DNA from: UMGS1370 sp963557065
GTDB taxonomy: Bacteria > Bacillota > Clostridia > Lachnospirales > Lachnospiraceae
Direction: 5' to 3'
Length of the DNA stretch: 10,798 bases
Assembly (NCBI GenBank): GCA_963557065.1
Contig: CAUWCT010000081.1
Span: forward strand, 1 to 10,798
Shown in pieces: positions 4,641-10,798 of the stretch; positions within the stretch are counted from its first letter, which is position 1, and each line of letters starts with the position of its first letter. Position numbers and translations under genes: made by a program. The notes below the pieces were generated by a model, which was given only the letters and a program-made list of their open reading frames with translations, made no database searches and had not been told where the DNA came from.

Positions 4641-6080
4641 ATGAAACGTACAGTAGAAACATACATACAGACCTATAATATGATAAAATCCAATGACAGA
4701 ATTATTGCCGCAGTATCGGGCGGAGCAGATTCCGTATGCCTTCTTCACCTGTTGGTCCGGCTTCGCGAAGAGTATGGTTTGCATCTGCGGGCAGTTCATG
4801 TACACCATGGACTGCGGGGGCAGGAAGCGGATAGAGATGCGGCTTTTACAAAACAGCTTTGCAGGACATTTACTGTCCCCTGTACAGTCCTTTTTGCAGA
4901 TGTAAAGGGATATGCAAAAGAGCATTCTGTTTCAGAAGAAGAAGCCGGCAGAATTCTCCGATACCGGCTGCTGGAACAGGAAGCCATTGCCTGGGAGATG
5001 GAGCAGGAGATAAAACAGGAAAAAGAACTGGTCGGGAAGCCGGGAGACAAGGCCGAAGGCGGTGTTGTGAAGCTTGCGACAGCCCATCATGGAGACGACA
5101 GTGCGGAGACCATACTTTACAATCTGTGCCGGGGTTCCGGCCTGGCAGGACTTGGGGGAATCCAGCCGGTAAGGGGCAGGATTATCCGACCTTTGCTGGG
5201 CGTTTCCAGACAGGAGATCCTTGCCTATTTAAAAGAACAGGGTTTAACCTATTGTGAGGATTCTACCAATCAGTCCAATGACTATACCAGAAACCGGATG
5301 CGCCATATAATTTTACCGGCAATGGAATCGGAAATCAATTCCCAGGCCGGCCGGCATATCTGTCAGGCGGGGGAAAAAATCCGTCAGGCCCACGAGTTTC
5401 TTTCAGATACGGCAAAAAACTGGATCGCTTCCCACATGGAAGGGGATAAGGGACTGGTACCGGACAGCCTTTTGCAGGAGAGGGAGATTGTGCAAAGCTA
5501 TGTGCTGGGAGAAGTGCTGGCTGATACTGCAGGGAGCCGGAAAGATTTATCTTCCGGCCATGTGGGGATGCTGTTGGATTTGCTGGCAGGGGCGGTTGGC
5601 AGAAAAGCAGATCTGCCGGGGGGCATTTGTGCTGTAAGGGAATATGAAGGGGTTCGGATGGAGCAGGCGAGAAAAGGGCTGCAGAAGGACAACGCCGGGG
5701 ACAGTCCGGGTCCGAAGCCTTTGCAGCCTGACCTGGAAATGACAGTGTTTTCAGGGAAAGGTAAGGAAAACCAGGAATTTCCTAAAAACCAGTATACGAA
5801 ATGGTTTGACTATGATAAAATAAAAAATAGGCTGTCTGTGCGCACCAGAAGAACCGGTGATTACATCACCTTAAAAGGCGGCGGCAGAAAAAGTGTAAAG
5901 GCTTATATGATTGACGAAAAAATTCCGGCGGCGCAGAGGGATTCGATTTATCTGCTGGCGGATGGAAGTCATATTTTGTGGATCATTGGATTTCGGATTA
6001 GTGAATACTATAAGATAGGCCCGGAGACGACAGCCATACTTCAAGTAAGAGTAAACGGAGGAGAAAATCATGGAAGATAA
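4641..6080 (+). CDS. tilS: tRNA(Ile)-lysidine synthase
   Basis: TilS uses ATP and lysine to convert C34 of the CAU-anticodon tRNA-Ile to lysidine, so that it reads AUA codons. With the start at 4641 the protein has 479 residues. The N-terminal PP-loop domain carries SGGADS at 26-31, HHGLRG at 55-60, TAHHGDDSAET at 147-157, RGSGLAGLGG at 164-173 and DSTN at 207-210 before RNR 217-219. A linker rich in E, K and G (120-142) is longer than usual. The C-terminal TilS domain runs from about 399 (LSVRTRRTGDYI) to 470. ATG 4641 follows GAGG (4632-4635) by five bases and gives the usual short N-terminus. ATG 4638, ATG 4611 and TTG 4599 are in frame but less well supplied. It starts 70 bases after spoIIE and overlaps hpt by 11 bases. 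Confidence 0.92.
   Translation: MKRTVETYIQTYNMIKSNDRIIAAVSGGADSVCLLHLLVRLREEYGLHLRAVHVHHGLRGQEADRDAAFTKQLCRTFTVPCTVLFADVKGYAKEHSVSEEEAGRILRYRLLEQEAIAWEMEQEIKQEKELVGKPGDKAEGGVVKLATAHHGDDSAETILYNLCRGSGLAGLGGIQPVRGRIIRPLLGVSRQEILAYLKEQGLTYCEDSTNQSNDYTRNRMRHIILPAMESEINSQAGRHICQAGEKIRQAHEFLSDTAKNWIASHMEGDKGLVPDSLLQEREIVQSYVLGEVLADTAGSRKDLSSGHVGMLLDLLAGAVGRKADLPGGICAVREYEGVRMEQARKGLQKDNAGDSPGPKPLQPDLEMTVFSGKGKENQEFPKNQYTKWFDYDKIKNRLSVRTRRTGDYITLKGGGRKSVKAYMIDEKIPAAQRDSIYLLADGSHILWIIGFRISEYYKIGPETTAILQVRVNGGENHGR
5986..6014 (+). promoter_or_regulatory. Candidate sigma-A promoter of hpt-ftsH inside tilS
   Basis: TTGGAT (5986-5991) and TATAAG (6009-6014) are 17 bases apart, within the last 100 bases of tilS. 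The predicted start, near 6021, is about 50 bases before the hpt start codon. The match is moderate (4 of 6 and 5 of 6). It would let the vegetative genes hpt and ftsH be read without the sporulation promoter of spoIIE. Confidence 0.4.
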
Positions 6081-6600
6081 AATCCGCATTTTATTATCAG
6101 AAGAGGAAGTAAATGCAAGAATCAGTGAGGTTGCAGCCCAGATTAATGCAGACTATGCCGGAAAAGAGGTTCACCTGATCTGCATTTTAAAGGGAGGAGT
6201 ATTTTTTACCTGCGAACTGGCAAAACGCCTTACCATGCCGGTAAGTATGGACTTTATGTCTGTATCCAGTTATGGAAGCGGTACAGAGTCCAGCGGGGTT
6301 GTAAAGATTGTAAAAGATTTAGATGAGCCGTTGGAGGGAAAGAATGTCCTGATAGTGGAAGACATTATTGACTCCGGACGGACTCTTGCATATTTAATAG
6401 AGATTCTGCACAGGAGACAGCCCAATGAGATTAAGCTGTGCACACTGTTAGATAAGCCGGAACGCCGCGTAAAGAAACAGGTAAAGGTAGATTATACCTG
6501 CTTTACCATACCGGATGAATTTGTAGTAGGCTATGGTTTGGATTATGATCAGAAATATCGGAATTTGCCGTACATCGGAGTAGTAGAACTAGGACAGTAA
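6070..6600 (+). CDS. hpt: Hypoxanthine phosphoribosyltransferase
   Basis: The 176-residue enzyme salvages hypoxanthine and guanine by joining them to phosphoribosyl pyrophosphate to form IMP and GMP. Visible motifs are the ILKGG loop at 39-43, the flexible active-site loop SSYGSGTESSG at 66-76, and the PRPP-binding signature VLIVEDIIDSGRT at 93-105. In that signature Glu97 and Asp98 hold the ribose and Asp101 is the presumed general base. The C-terminal DEFVVGYGLDYDQKYRNLPYIG (about 149-170) is typical of bacterial HPRT, and the length is normal. ATG 6070 follows GGAGG (6057-6061) and overlaps the end of tilS by 11 bases in a different frame, implying coupled translation. The order tilS-hpt-ftsH is conserved in Bacillus and clostridia. 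Confidence 0.97.
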   Translation: MEDKIRILLSEEEVNARISEVAAQINADYAGKEVHLICILKGGVFFTCELAKRLTMPVSMDFMSVSSYGSGTESSGVVKIVKDLDEPLEGKNVLIVEDIIDSGRTLAYLIEILHRRQPNEIKLCTLLDKPERRVKKQVKVDYTCFTIPDEFVVGYGLDYDQKYRNLPYIGVVELGQ

Positions 6601-6612
6601 GGAGGCAGTTCT

Positions 6613-8433
6613 TTGAAACAGCAGCAATTTAGAGGATTTGGGCTAATCTTAAGCGTTGTGCTTATGATCATTGTGGCGACAACGCTGTTTGGCCGCAATA
6701 ATGATGCGTTAAGCGAACAGGAATATTATCGGGCTTTAGATGCAGGAAATTATGAGCAGGTCTGGGTGAAGCAGAATGAGGCCGCACCTACCGGTAAGGT
6801 AGAACTCCACTATCCGGGAGGCGGGATTAGTTCTGTCTATGTATCAGATGTAGTAGAGGCCCAGAACCAGTTGAAATCCAGGGGAATTGATTACATCCTG
6901 TTTGATGTTCCTCAGGAAAATTATGTTCTCTCTATTTTCCTTCCCGTAATATTGTCTGCTATTGTCATTATGGTGATTTTTAACATCATGAATATGCGGG
7001 CGGCTTCCGGGGGCAGCAATGCCAAAATGATGAATTTCGGCAAAAGCAGGGCCAGGATGAGCCGGGACAACAAGGTTAATTTTGAGATGGTGGCCGGACT
7101 GGACGAGGAAAAAGAGGAACTGGAGGAAGTAGTGGATTTCCTTAAAAATCCAAGAAAATATACGGCTCTTGGCGCCAGAATTCCAAAAGGTCTGCTTTTA
7201 GAGGGCCCGCCAGGTACCGGTAAGACTCTGCTTGCAAAAGCAGTGGCAGGAGAAGCCGGAGTACCATTTTTCTCTATCTCCGGCTCCGATTTCGTAGAGA
7301 TGTTTGTGGGCGTGGGCGCTTCCCGCGTCAGGGACTTATTTGAAAATGCCAAGAAGAATTCTCCTTGTATTGTATTTATTGATGAGATTGATGCAGTTGC
7401 CAGAAGACGAGGCACCGGTATGGGCGGCGGCCATGACGAGAGGGAACAGACCCTGAACCAGATGTTAGTAGAGATGGACGGATTTGGGGTCAACGAAGGA
7501 ATCATTGTCCTGGCAGCTACCAACCGGGTAGACATTCTGGACCCGGCAATTCTGCGCCCCGGCCGGTTTGACCGCAAGGTAGTAGTAGGCCGTCCGGATG
7601 TAAAGGGCAGGGAAGAGATCTTAAACGTTCACGTAAAAGAAAAACCTCTAGGGGATGATGTGGATCTGCACAGAGTTGCGCAGACTACTTCCGGATTTAC
7701 CGGAGCAGACCTGGAAAACCTGATGAATGAGTCGGCGATTCTGGCTGCCAGAGATGACCGAAACTATATCCGTCAGTCGGATATTGACAGAGCATTTATT
7801 AAGATTGGCATTGGCGCAGAAAAAAGGAGCAAAGTGGTTTCTGACAAGGATAAGAAAATCACAGCCTACCATGAGACCGGCCATGCAATTTTGTTCCATC
7901 TGCTTCCGGAGGTGGGGCCGGTTCACACCGTATCCATTATTCCTACCGGAAATGGAGCCGGGGGATATACCATGCCGTTGCCGGAGCGGGATGATCTCTA
8001 TATGACAAAGCGCCGGATGCTGGAAAATATTATGGTTTCTCTGGGCGGCCGTATTGCAGAAGAGCTGGTATTCGATGACATTACAGCGGGGGCATCTCAG
8101 GACATTAAGCAGGCCACAGCCATTGCCAGGGCTATGGTTACTCAGTATGGTATGTCTGAAAAAGTCGGTATGATCAATTACAGCAGCGATGAAGAAGAAG
8201 TCTTTATTGGCCGGGATTTGGCACATACCAAGAGTTACGGGGAATCTGTAGCTACAGTGATTGACAGCGAGGTAAAGCGGATTATTGACGAATGCTATGC
8301 AAAAGCCAGGGCCATTGTCATGGAAAACGAGGCATTTCTTCATGCCTGCAGTAAGCTTTTGATTGAGAAGGAAAAGATTGGGCAGGAGGAATTTGAGGCT
8401 CTGTTTGCTTCTATGCAGGCAGCAGAAGAGTAA
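6613..8433 (+). CDS. ftsH: ATP-dependent zinc metalloprotease FtsH
   Basis: FtsH is a membrane-anchored hexameric AAA+ protease that removes damaged membrane proteins and some regulators. The 606-residue protein has a first membrane segment at about 8-26, an extracytoplasmic domain (27-103) and a second membrane segment at about 105-127. The AAA domain carries Walker A GPPGTGKT at 198-205, Walker B VFIDEID at 254-260, and ATNRVDILD with arginine fingers Arg315 and Arg318. The peptidase domain has the zinc motif HETGH at 420-424 (most often HEAGH) and the third ligand Asp497 in ASQDIKQA. The start codon is TTG, set by GGAGG at 6601-6605, which follows the hpt stop TAA directly; no in-frame ATG would preserve the first membrane segment. 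It is the last gene of the operon, 12 bases after hpt. Confidence 0.97.
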   Translation: MKQQQFRGFGLILSVVLMIIVATTLFGRNNDALSEQEYYRALDAGNYEQVWVKQNEAAPTGKVELHYPGGGISSVYVSDVVEAQNQLKSRGIDYILFDVPQENYVLSIFLPVILSAIVIMVIFNIMNMRAASGGSNAKMMNFGKSRARMSRDNKVNFEMVAGLDEEKEELEEVVDFLKNPRKYTALGARIPKGLLLEGPPGTGKTLLAKAVAGEAGVPFFSISGSDFVEMFVGVGASRVRDLFENAKKNSPCIVFIDEIDAVARRRGTGMGGGHDEREQTLNQMLVEMDGFGVNEGIIVLAATNRVDILDPAILRPGRFDRKVVVGRPDVKGREEILNVHVKEKPLGDDVDLHRVAQTTSGFTGADLENLMNESAILAARDDRNYIRQSDIDRAFIKIGIGAEKRSKVVSDKDKKITAYHETGHAILFHLLPEVGPVHTVSIIPTGNGAGGYTMPLPERDDLYMTKRRMLENIMVSLGGRIAEELVFDDITAGASQDIKQATAIARAMVTQYGMSEKVGMINYSSDEEEVFIGRDLAHTKSYGESVATVIDSEVKRIIDECYAKARAIVMENEAFLHACSKLLIEKEKIGQEEFEALFASMQAAEE

Positions 8434-8503
8434 CTCTTGGAAAAAATGTATAAAAATAAATTAGAAAAAAGTTGAAGTTTGTGCACACTTTTTGATAAGG
8501 TTA

Positions 8504-8515
8504 TGCTATTATAAT
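8504..8515 (+). promoter_or_regulatory. Candidate extended -10 promoter upstream of the GH13 gene
   Basis: TGCTATTATAAT contains an extended -10 (TGC then TATTAT at 8507-8512) overlapping a perfect TATAAT (8510-8515). No -35 sits at normal distance; TTGATA at 8492-8497 is too close (spacer 9 or 12). Transcription would begin near 8519-8522, just before the C9 tract, and reach the terminator after about 95 bases. Confidence 0.5.
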
Positions 8516-8585
8516 AGACGTAACCCCCCCCCAATACATTATATAGTTTTTGCTACACCCCATAAGAAACGAAATACCTTCTCCT

Positions 8586-8615
8586 AAAAAGGCCAGCTAC
8601 CCCGCTGGCCTTTTT
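8586..8615 (+). terminator. Rho-independent terminator, bidirectional in form
   Basis: GGCCAGC (8591-8597) pairs with GCTGGCC (8604-8610) around a 6-base loop. Five A precede the stem and five T follow it, so it could stop transcription from either side. It ends either the ftsH operon, with a 150-base trailer, or a short transcript from the promoter at 8504-8515. It lies 47 bases before the GH13 start codon. Confidence 0.9.
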
Positions 8616-8662
8616 ACTTTCAAAAACAGAGATATGGAAATACTTATATTTGAGGTCAAAGC

Positions 8663-10735
8663 ATGGAAAGCAATCAATTAATAAAAGAAGCGCTCTTTGC
8701 TTCTGAGACGAGGGATTACCGCAGGCCGGAAGAACCGGAACCTGGGGACAGCGTAATGCTCCGTTTCCGGACAGGAAAAGAAAATGCCGGTCATGTATTT
8801 ATCGGGATTCATGGAGCAGATATATTAAAAGAGATACCGAAAGTAGAAAGCGACGATTTGTTTGATTACTACAGTGGAAGCATTGAAGTGGGAAAGGAGC
8901 AGGTCCGCTACTACTTTCAGATTATTTATAATGGAGAAGTCTGTTATTTTAACCGCCTGGGAGCAACACTGGACAACCGGGAGCAGTTTGCGTTTTGCAT
9001 TACGCCGGGATTTCATACGCCGGAATGGGCCAAGGGCGCAGTGATGTACCAGATTTATGTAGACCGGTTCTGCAATGGAAACAGAGGCAACGATGTGGTG
9101 GATAACGAATACGTCTATATCGGGCATCCGGTTAAACAGGTAGAAGAATGGGATTCCAATCCGGAACCAATGGATGTGCACAGGTTTTACGGAGGGGATC
9201 TGCAGGGCATTCTGGATAAGCTGAACTATATTCAGAGTCTTGGTGTAACTGCCATTTACTTTAATCCTCTGTTTGTGTCTCCATCCAATCACAAGTATGA
9301 TATTCAGGACTATGAACACATTGATCCCCATTTTGGAGTGATTGTAGAGAGCGGCGGAAGTCTGGTGGAGCCGGATGCAGCAGGCAATGAAAACGCTGAA
9401 AAATATGTGGCAAGAACAGCGGCCAGAGAGAATCTGGAAGCCAGTGACGCCTTGTTTTTACAGCTTGTGAGGGAAATGCACAGGAGAGGAATGCGGGTAA
9501 TTATTGACGGTGTATTTAATCACTGCGGTTCCTTTAACAAATGGCTGGATCGGGAACGTATTTATGAGCGGGAAGGCAGCTATGAGCCAGGCGCGTATGT
9601 GGATTTTGACAGTCCATACCACACGTTTTTCCATTTTAACGAAAACAGGCCAAAGGATTGGCCTTATAATGGAAGCTATGACGGATGGTGGGGCCACGAT
9701 ACCCTTCCGAAGCTGAATTATGAGGGCTCGCCTGTGCTGGAGCAGTATGTATTAGATATTGCAAAAAAGTGGGTATCAGAGCCGTACTGCGTAGACGGAT
9801 GGCGGCTGGACGTGGCAGCGGATTTGGGTCACAGTGCAGAGTATAACCACTGGTTCTGGCAGAAATTCCGCAAGGCGGTTAAAACAGCCAATCCGGATGC
9901 TCTGATTTTAGCGGAACATTACGGCGATCCCTCCAGTTGGCTCCAGGGCGATCAGTGGGATTCCGTTATGAATTATGATGCGTTTATGGAACCGCTGACC
10001 TGGTTTTTAACCGGCATGGAAAAGCACAGCGATGAATACCGGGAAGAACTGCTGGGAGACGGAAGAGAGTTTTTTGCGTCCATGATATATAATATGAGCC
10101 GAATGCAGACCAATTCCCTTTTGGTAGCTATGAATGAACTATCCAATCATGACCATTCCCGTTTTCTGACCAGAACCAATCACATGGTGGGAAGAATCGG
10201 AGAACTTACTCCGGAGGACGCGTCAAAAGACGTGAACTTAGGAGTGATGCGGGAGGCGGTGATGGTTCAGATGACCTGGCCCGGAGCGCCTGCCATTTAT
10301 TATGGAGATGAGGCGGGACTTTGCGGATTTACGGACCCGGATAACAGAAGAACCTATCCCTGGGGCCATGAGAATTTAGAATTAATTGAGTATCACCGGT
10401 ACATGACAAGGATTCACAACCAGATTCCGGCTCTGAAGCGGGGAGCGTTAAAACCCCTTTTGGCAGAGTATCAGGTGATTGCCTATGGCCGGATAGATGG
10501 AGAATATAAATGTGTGATTGTGCTGAACAATGACAGTCATGAGCGCTCTATAGAGGTGCCTGTGTGGGAATTGGGCATTGGAGATGACACCGGATTGAGT
10601 CGGATTATGATGAGTACAGAAGCCGGATATAATGCAGGCGTTCTTCCGGTTTCTGTAAAAGAAGGGAAGCTGGATCTTACCATGCCGCCTGTCAGCAGCG
10701 CCTTATTTATCACTCGATCCGGAGATTTCTATTAA
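8663..10735 (+). CDS. GH13 alpha-glucan hydrolase, neopullulanase/cyclomaltodextrinase-like
   Basis: The 690-residue enzyme belongs to glycoside hydrolase family 13, which cleaves or transfers alpha-glucosidic bonds in starch-like glucans. Residues 1-115 look like an N-terminal beta domain; the barrel starts at PEWAKGAVMYQIYVDRF (120-136). Conserved regions are NPLFVSPSNHKYD (201-213), DGVFNH (282-287), GWRLD with nucleophile Asp383, ILAEHY with acid/base Glu418, and NHDHSR with Asp497. LPKLN (348-352) resembles the MPKLN signature of neopullulanases and cyclomaltodextrinases. About 34 extra residues (226-260) separate PHFG from the DGVFNH strand. A C-terminal beta domain follows residue 590. 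With no signal peptide or membrane segment, it should act in the cytoplasm on imported maltodextrins. ATG 8663 follows GAGG (8652-8655). The exact substrate and GH13 subfamily cannot be settled from sequence alone. Confidence 0.9.
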   Translation: MESNQLIKEALFASETRDYRRPEEPEPGDSVMLRFRTGKENAGHVFIGIHGADILKEIPKVESDDLFDYYSGSIEVGKEQVRYYFQIIYNGEVCYFNRLGATLDNREQFAFCITPGFHTPEWAKGAVMYQIYVDRFCNGNRGNDVVDNEYVYIGHPVKQVEEWDSNPEPMDVHRFYGGDLQGILDKLNYIQSLGVTAIYFNPLFVSPSNHKYDIQDYEHIDPHFGVIVESGGSLVEPDAAGNENAEKYVARTAARENLEASDALFLQLVREMHRRGMRVIIDGVFNHCGSFNKWLDRERIYEREGSYEPGAYVDFDSPYHTFFHFNENRPKDWPYNGSYDGWWGHDTLPKLNYEGSPVLEQYVLDIAKKWVSEPYCVDGWRLDVAADLGHSAEYNHWFWQKFRKAVKTANPDALILAEHYGDPSSWLQGDQWDSVMNYDAFMEPLTWFLTGMEKHSDEYREELLGDGREFFASMIYNMSRMQTNSLLVAMNELSNHDHSRFLTRTNHMVGRIGELTPEDASKDVNLGVMREAVMVQMTWPGAPAIYYGDEAGLCGFTDPDNRRTYPWGHENLELIEYHRYMTRIHNQIPALKRGALKPLLAEYQVIAYGRIDGEYKCVIVLNNDSHERSIEVPVWELGIGDDTGLSRIMMSTEAGYNAGVLPVSVKEGKLDLTMPPVSSALFITRSGDFY

Positions 10736-10798
10736 GCAAAAAATACTGTCAAGCGTTTTTGAAAATGTCCCGAAAAACCTGAAACATTAGCCCCGATT

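Larger units (their letters stand above)
8434..8662 (+). other. Non-coding gap between ftsH and the GH13 gene
   Basis: This 229-base AT-rich gap holds an extended -10 promoter, an 8-base palindrome TGTGCACA (8480-8487), a run of nine C (8524-8532) and a terminator. No convincing gene is present: the only short reading frames (for example ATG 8448 to TGA 8477) lack a ribosome binding site. It marks the border between the conserved operon and the carbohydrate gene. Confidence 0.7.

Noticed and set aside
6521..6549. TTGTAG, 17 bases, TATGAT inside hpt as an ftsH promoter
   Set aside because: The -35 matches only 3 of 6 positions; ftsH is already well placed to be read from upstream.
6921..7577. 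Long - strand reading frame of 218 codons opposite ftsH
   Set aside because: It is a mirror of the ftsH coding sequence; its Ser/Pro-rich translation has no recognisable domain and no ribosome binding site.
7648..8343. Long - strand reading frame of 231 codons opposite ftsH
   Set aside because: It lies wholly antisense to the conserved peptidase domain of FtsH and its translation shows no family features.
8565..8580. Catabolite-responsive (cre) site around AAACGAAAT before the GH13 gene
   Set aside because: Only the central CG and nearby A residues fit; the outer TG and CA of the consensus are absent.
8634..8681. Short reading frame of 15 codons overlapping the GH13 start, as a leader peptide
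   Set aside because: No clear ribosome binding site and no recognisable peptide; overlap with the real start is probably chance.
10736..10798. Repeated GAAAA-type words at the right end as a repeat or terminator
   Set aside because: The words are short and A-rich, no stem with a T run forms, and the window ends before any pattern can be judged.

Overview
The window reads as a chromosomal housekeeping and sporulation region of an endospore-forming Firmicute. Lachnospiraceae or a close clostridial relative is most likely. The grounds are the gene order HU - rqcP - yabP - yabQ - divIC - spoIIE - tilS - hpt - ftsH, strong AGGAGG ribosome binding sites, consensus sigma-A promoters, moderate GC content and the protein sequences. 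The family assignment comes from recognising genes and synteny, not from a database search. All twelve confident genes lie on the + strand. I see no insertion sequence, CRISPR array, tRNA, rRNA or phage gene.

Layout. (1) 1-219: inverted repeats, a good sigma-A promoter and a structured leader before rpsF. (2) 220-1321: the rpsF-ssb-rpsR cluster (ribosomal proteins S6 and S18 around single-stranded DNA-binding protein), closed by a strong terminator at 1335-1366. (3) 1389-2004: HU and the S4-domain protein RqcP, behind their own consensus promoter. (4) 2030-2769: sporulation genes yabP and yabQ. They are separated from rqcP by an 18-bp hairpin that contains the yabP ribosome binding site and ends in a T run. 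(5) 2717-3052: the division gene divIC, overlapping yabQ, with a likely private promoter inside yabQ. (6) 3064-4570: spoIIE, behind a promoter with the 21-bp spacer and Spo0A-box-like sites known for this gene in Bacillus. The encoded protein lacks the usual N-terminal membrane domain. (7) 4641-8433: tilS, hpt and ftsH, tightly packed (overlap of 11 bases, then a gap of 12). (8) 8434-8662: a non-coding gap with an extended -10 promoter, a C9 tract and a bidirectional-looking terminator. (9) 8663-10735: a cytoplasmic GH13 alpha-glucan hydrolase, unrelated to the preceding operon. The last 63 bases hold nothing I can identify.

How it works together: vegetative genes (ribosome, DNA binding, ribosome quality control, tRNA-Ile lysidine synthesis, purine salvage, membrane proteolysis, division) are interleaved with sporulation genes. 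The DNA between them looks built to separate two expression programmes: terminators, a hairpin over a ribosome binding site, and candidate Spo0A-, sigma-E- and sigma-A-type promoters at the points where the programme changes. The most interesting content is this regulatory layout and the membrane-domain-less SpoIIE. I found no wholly new multi-gene system.
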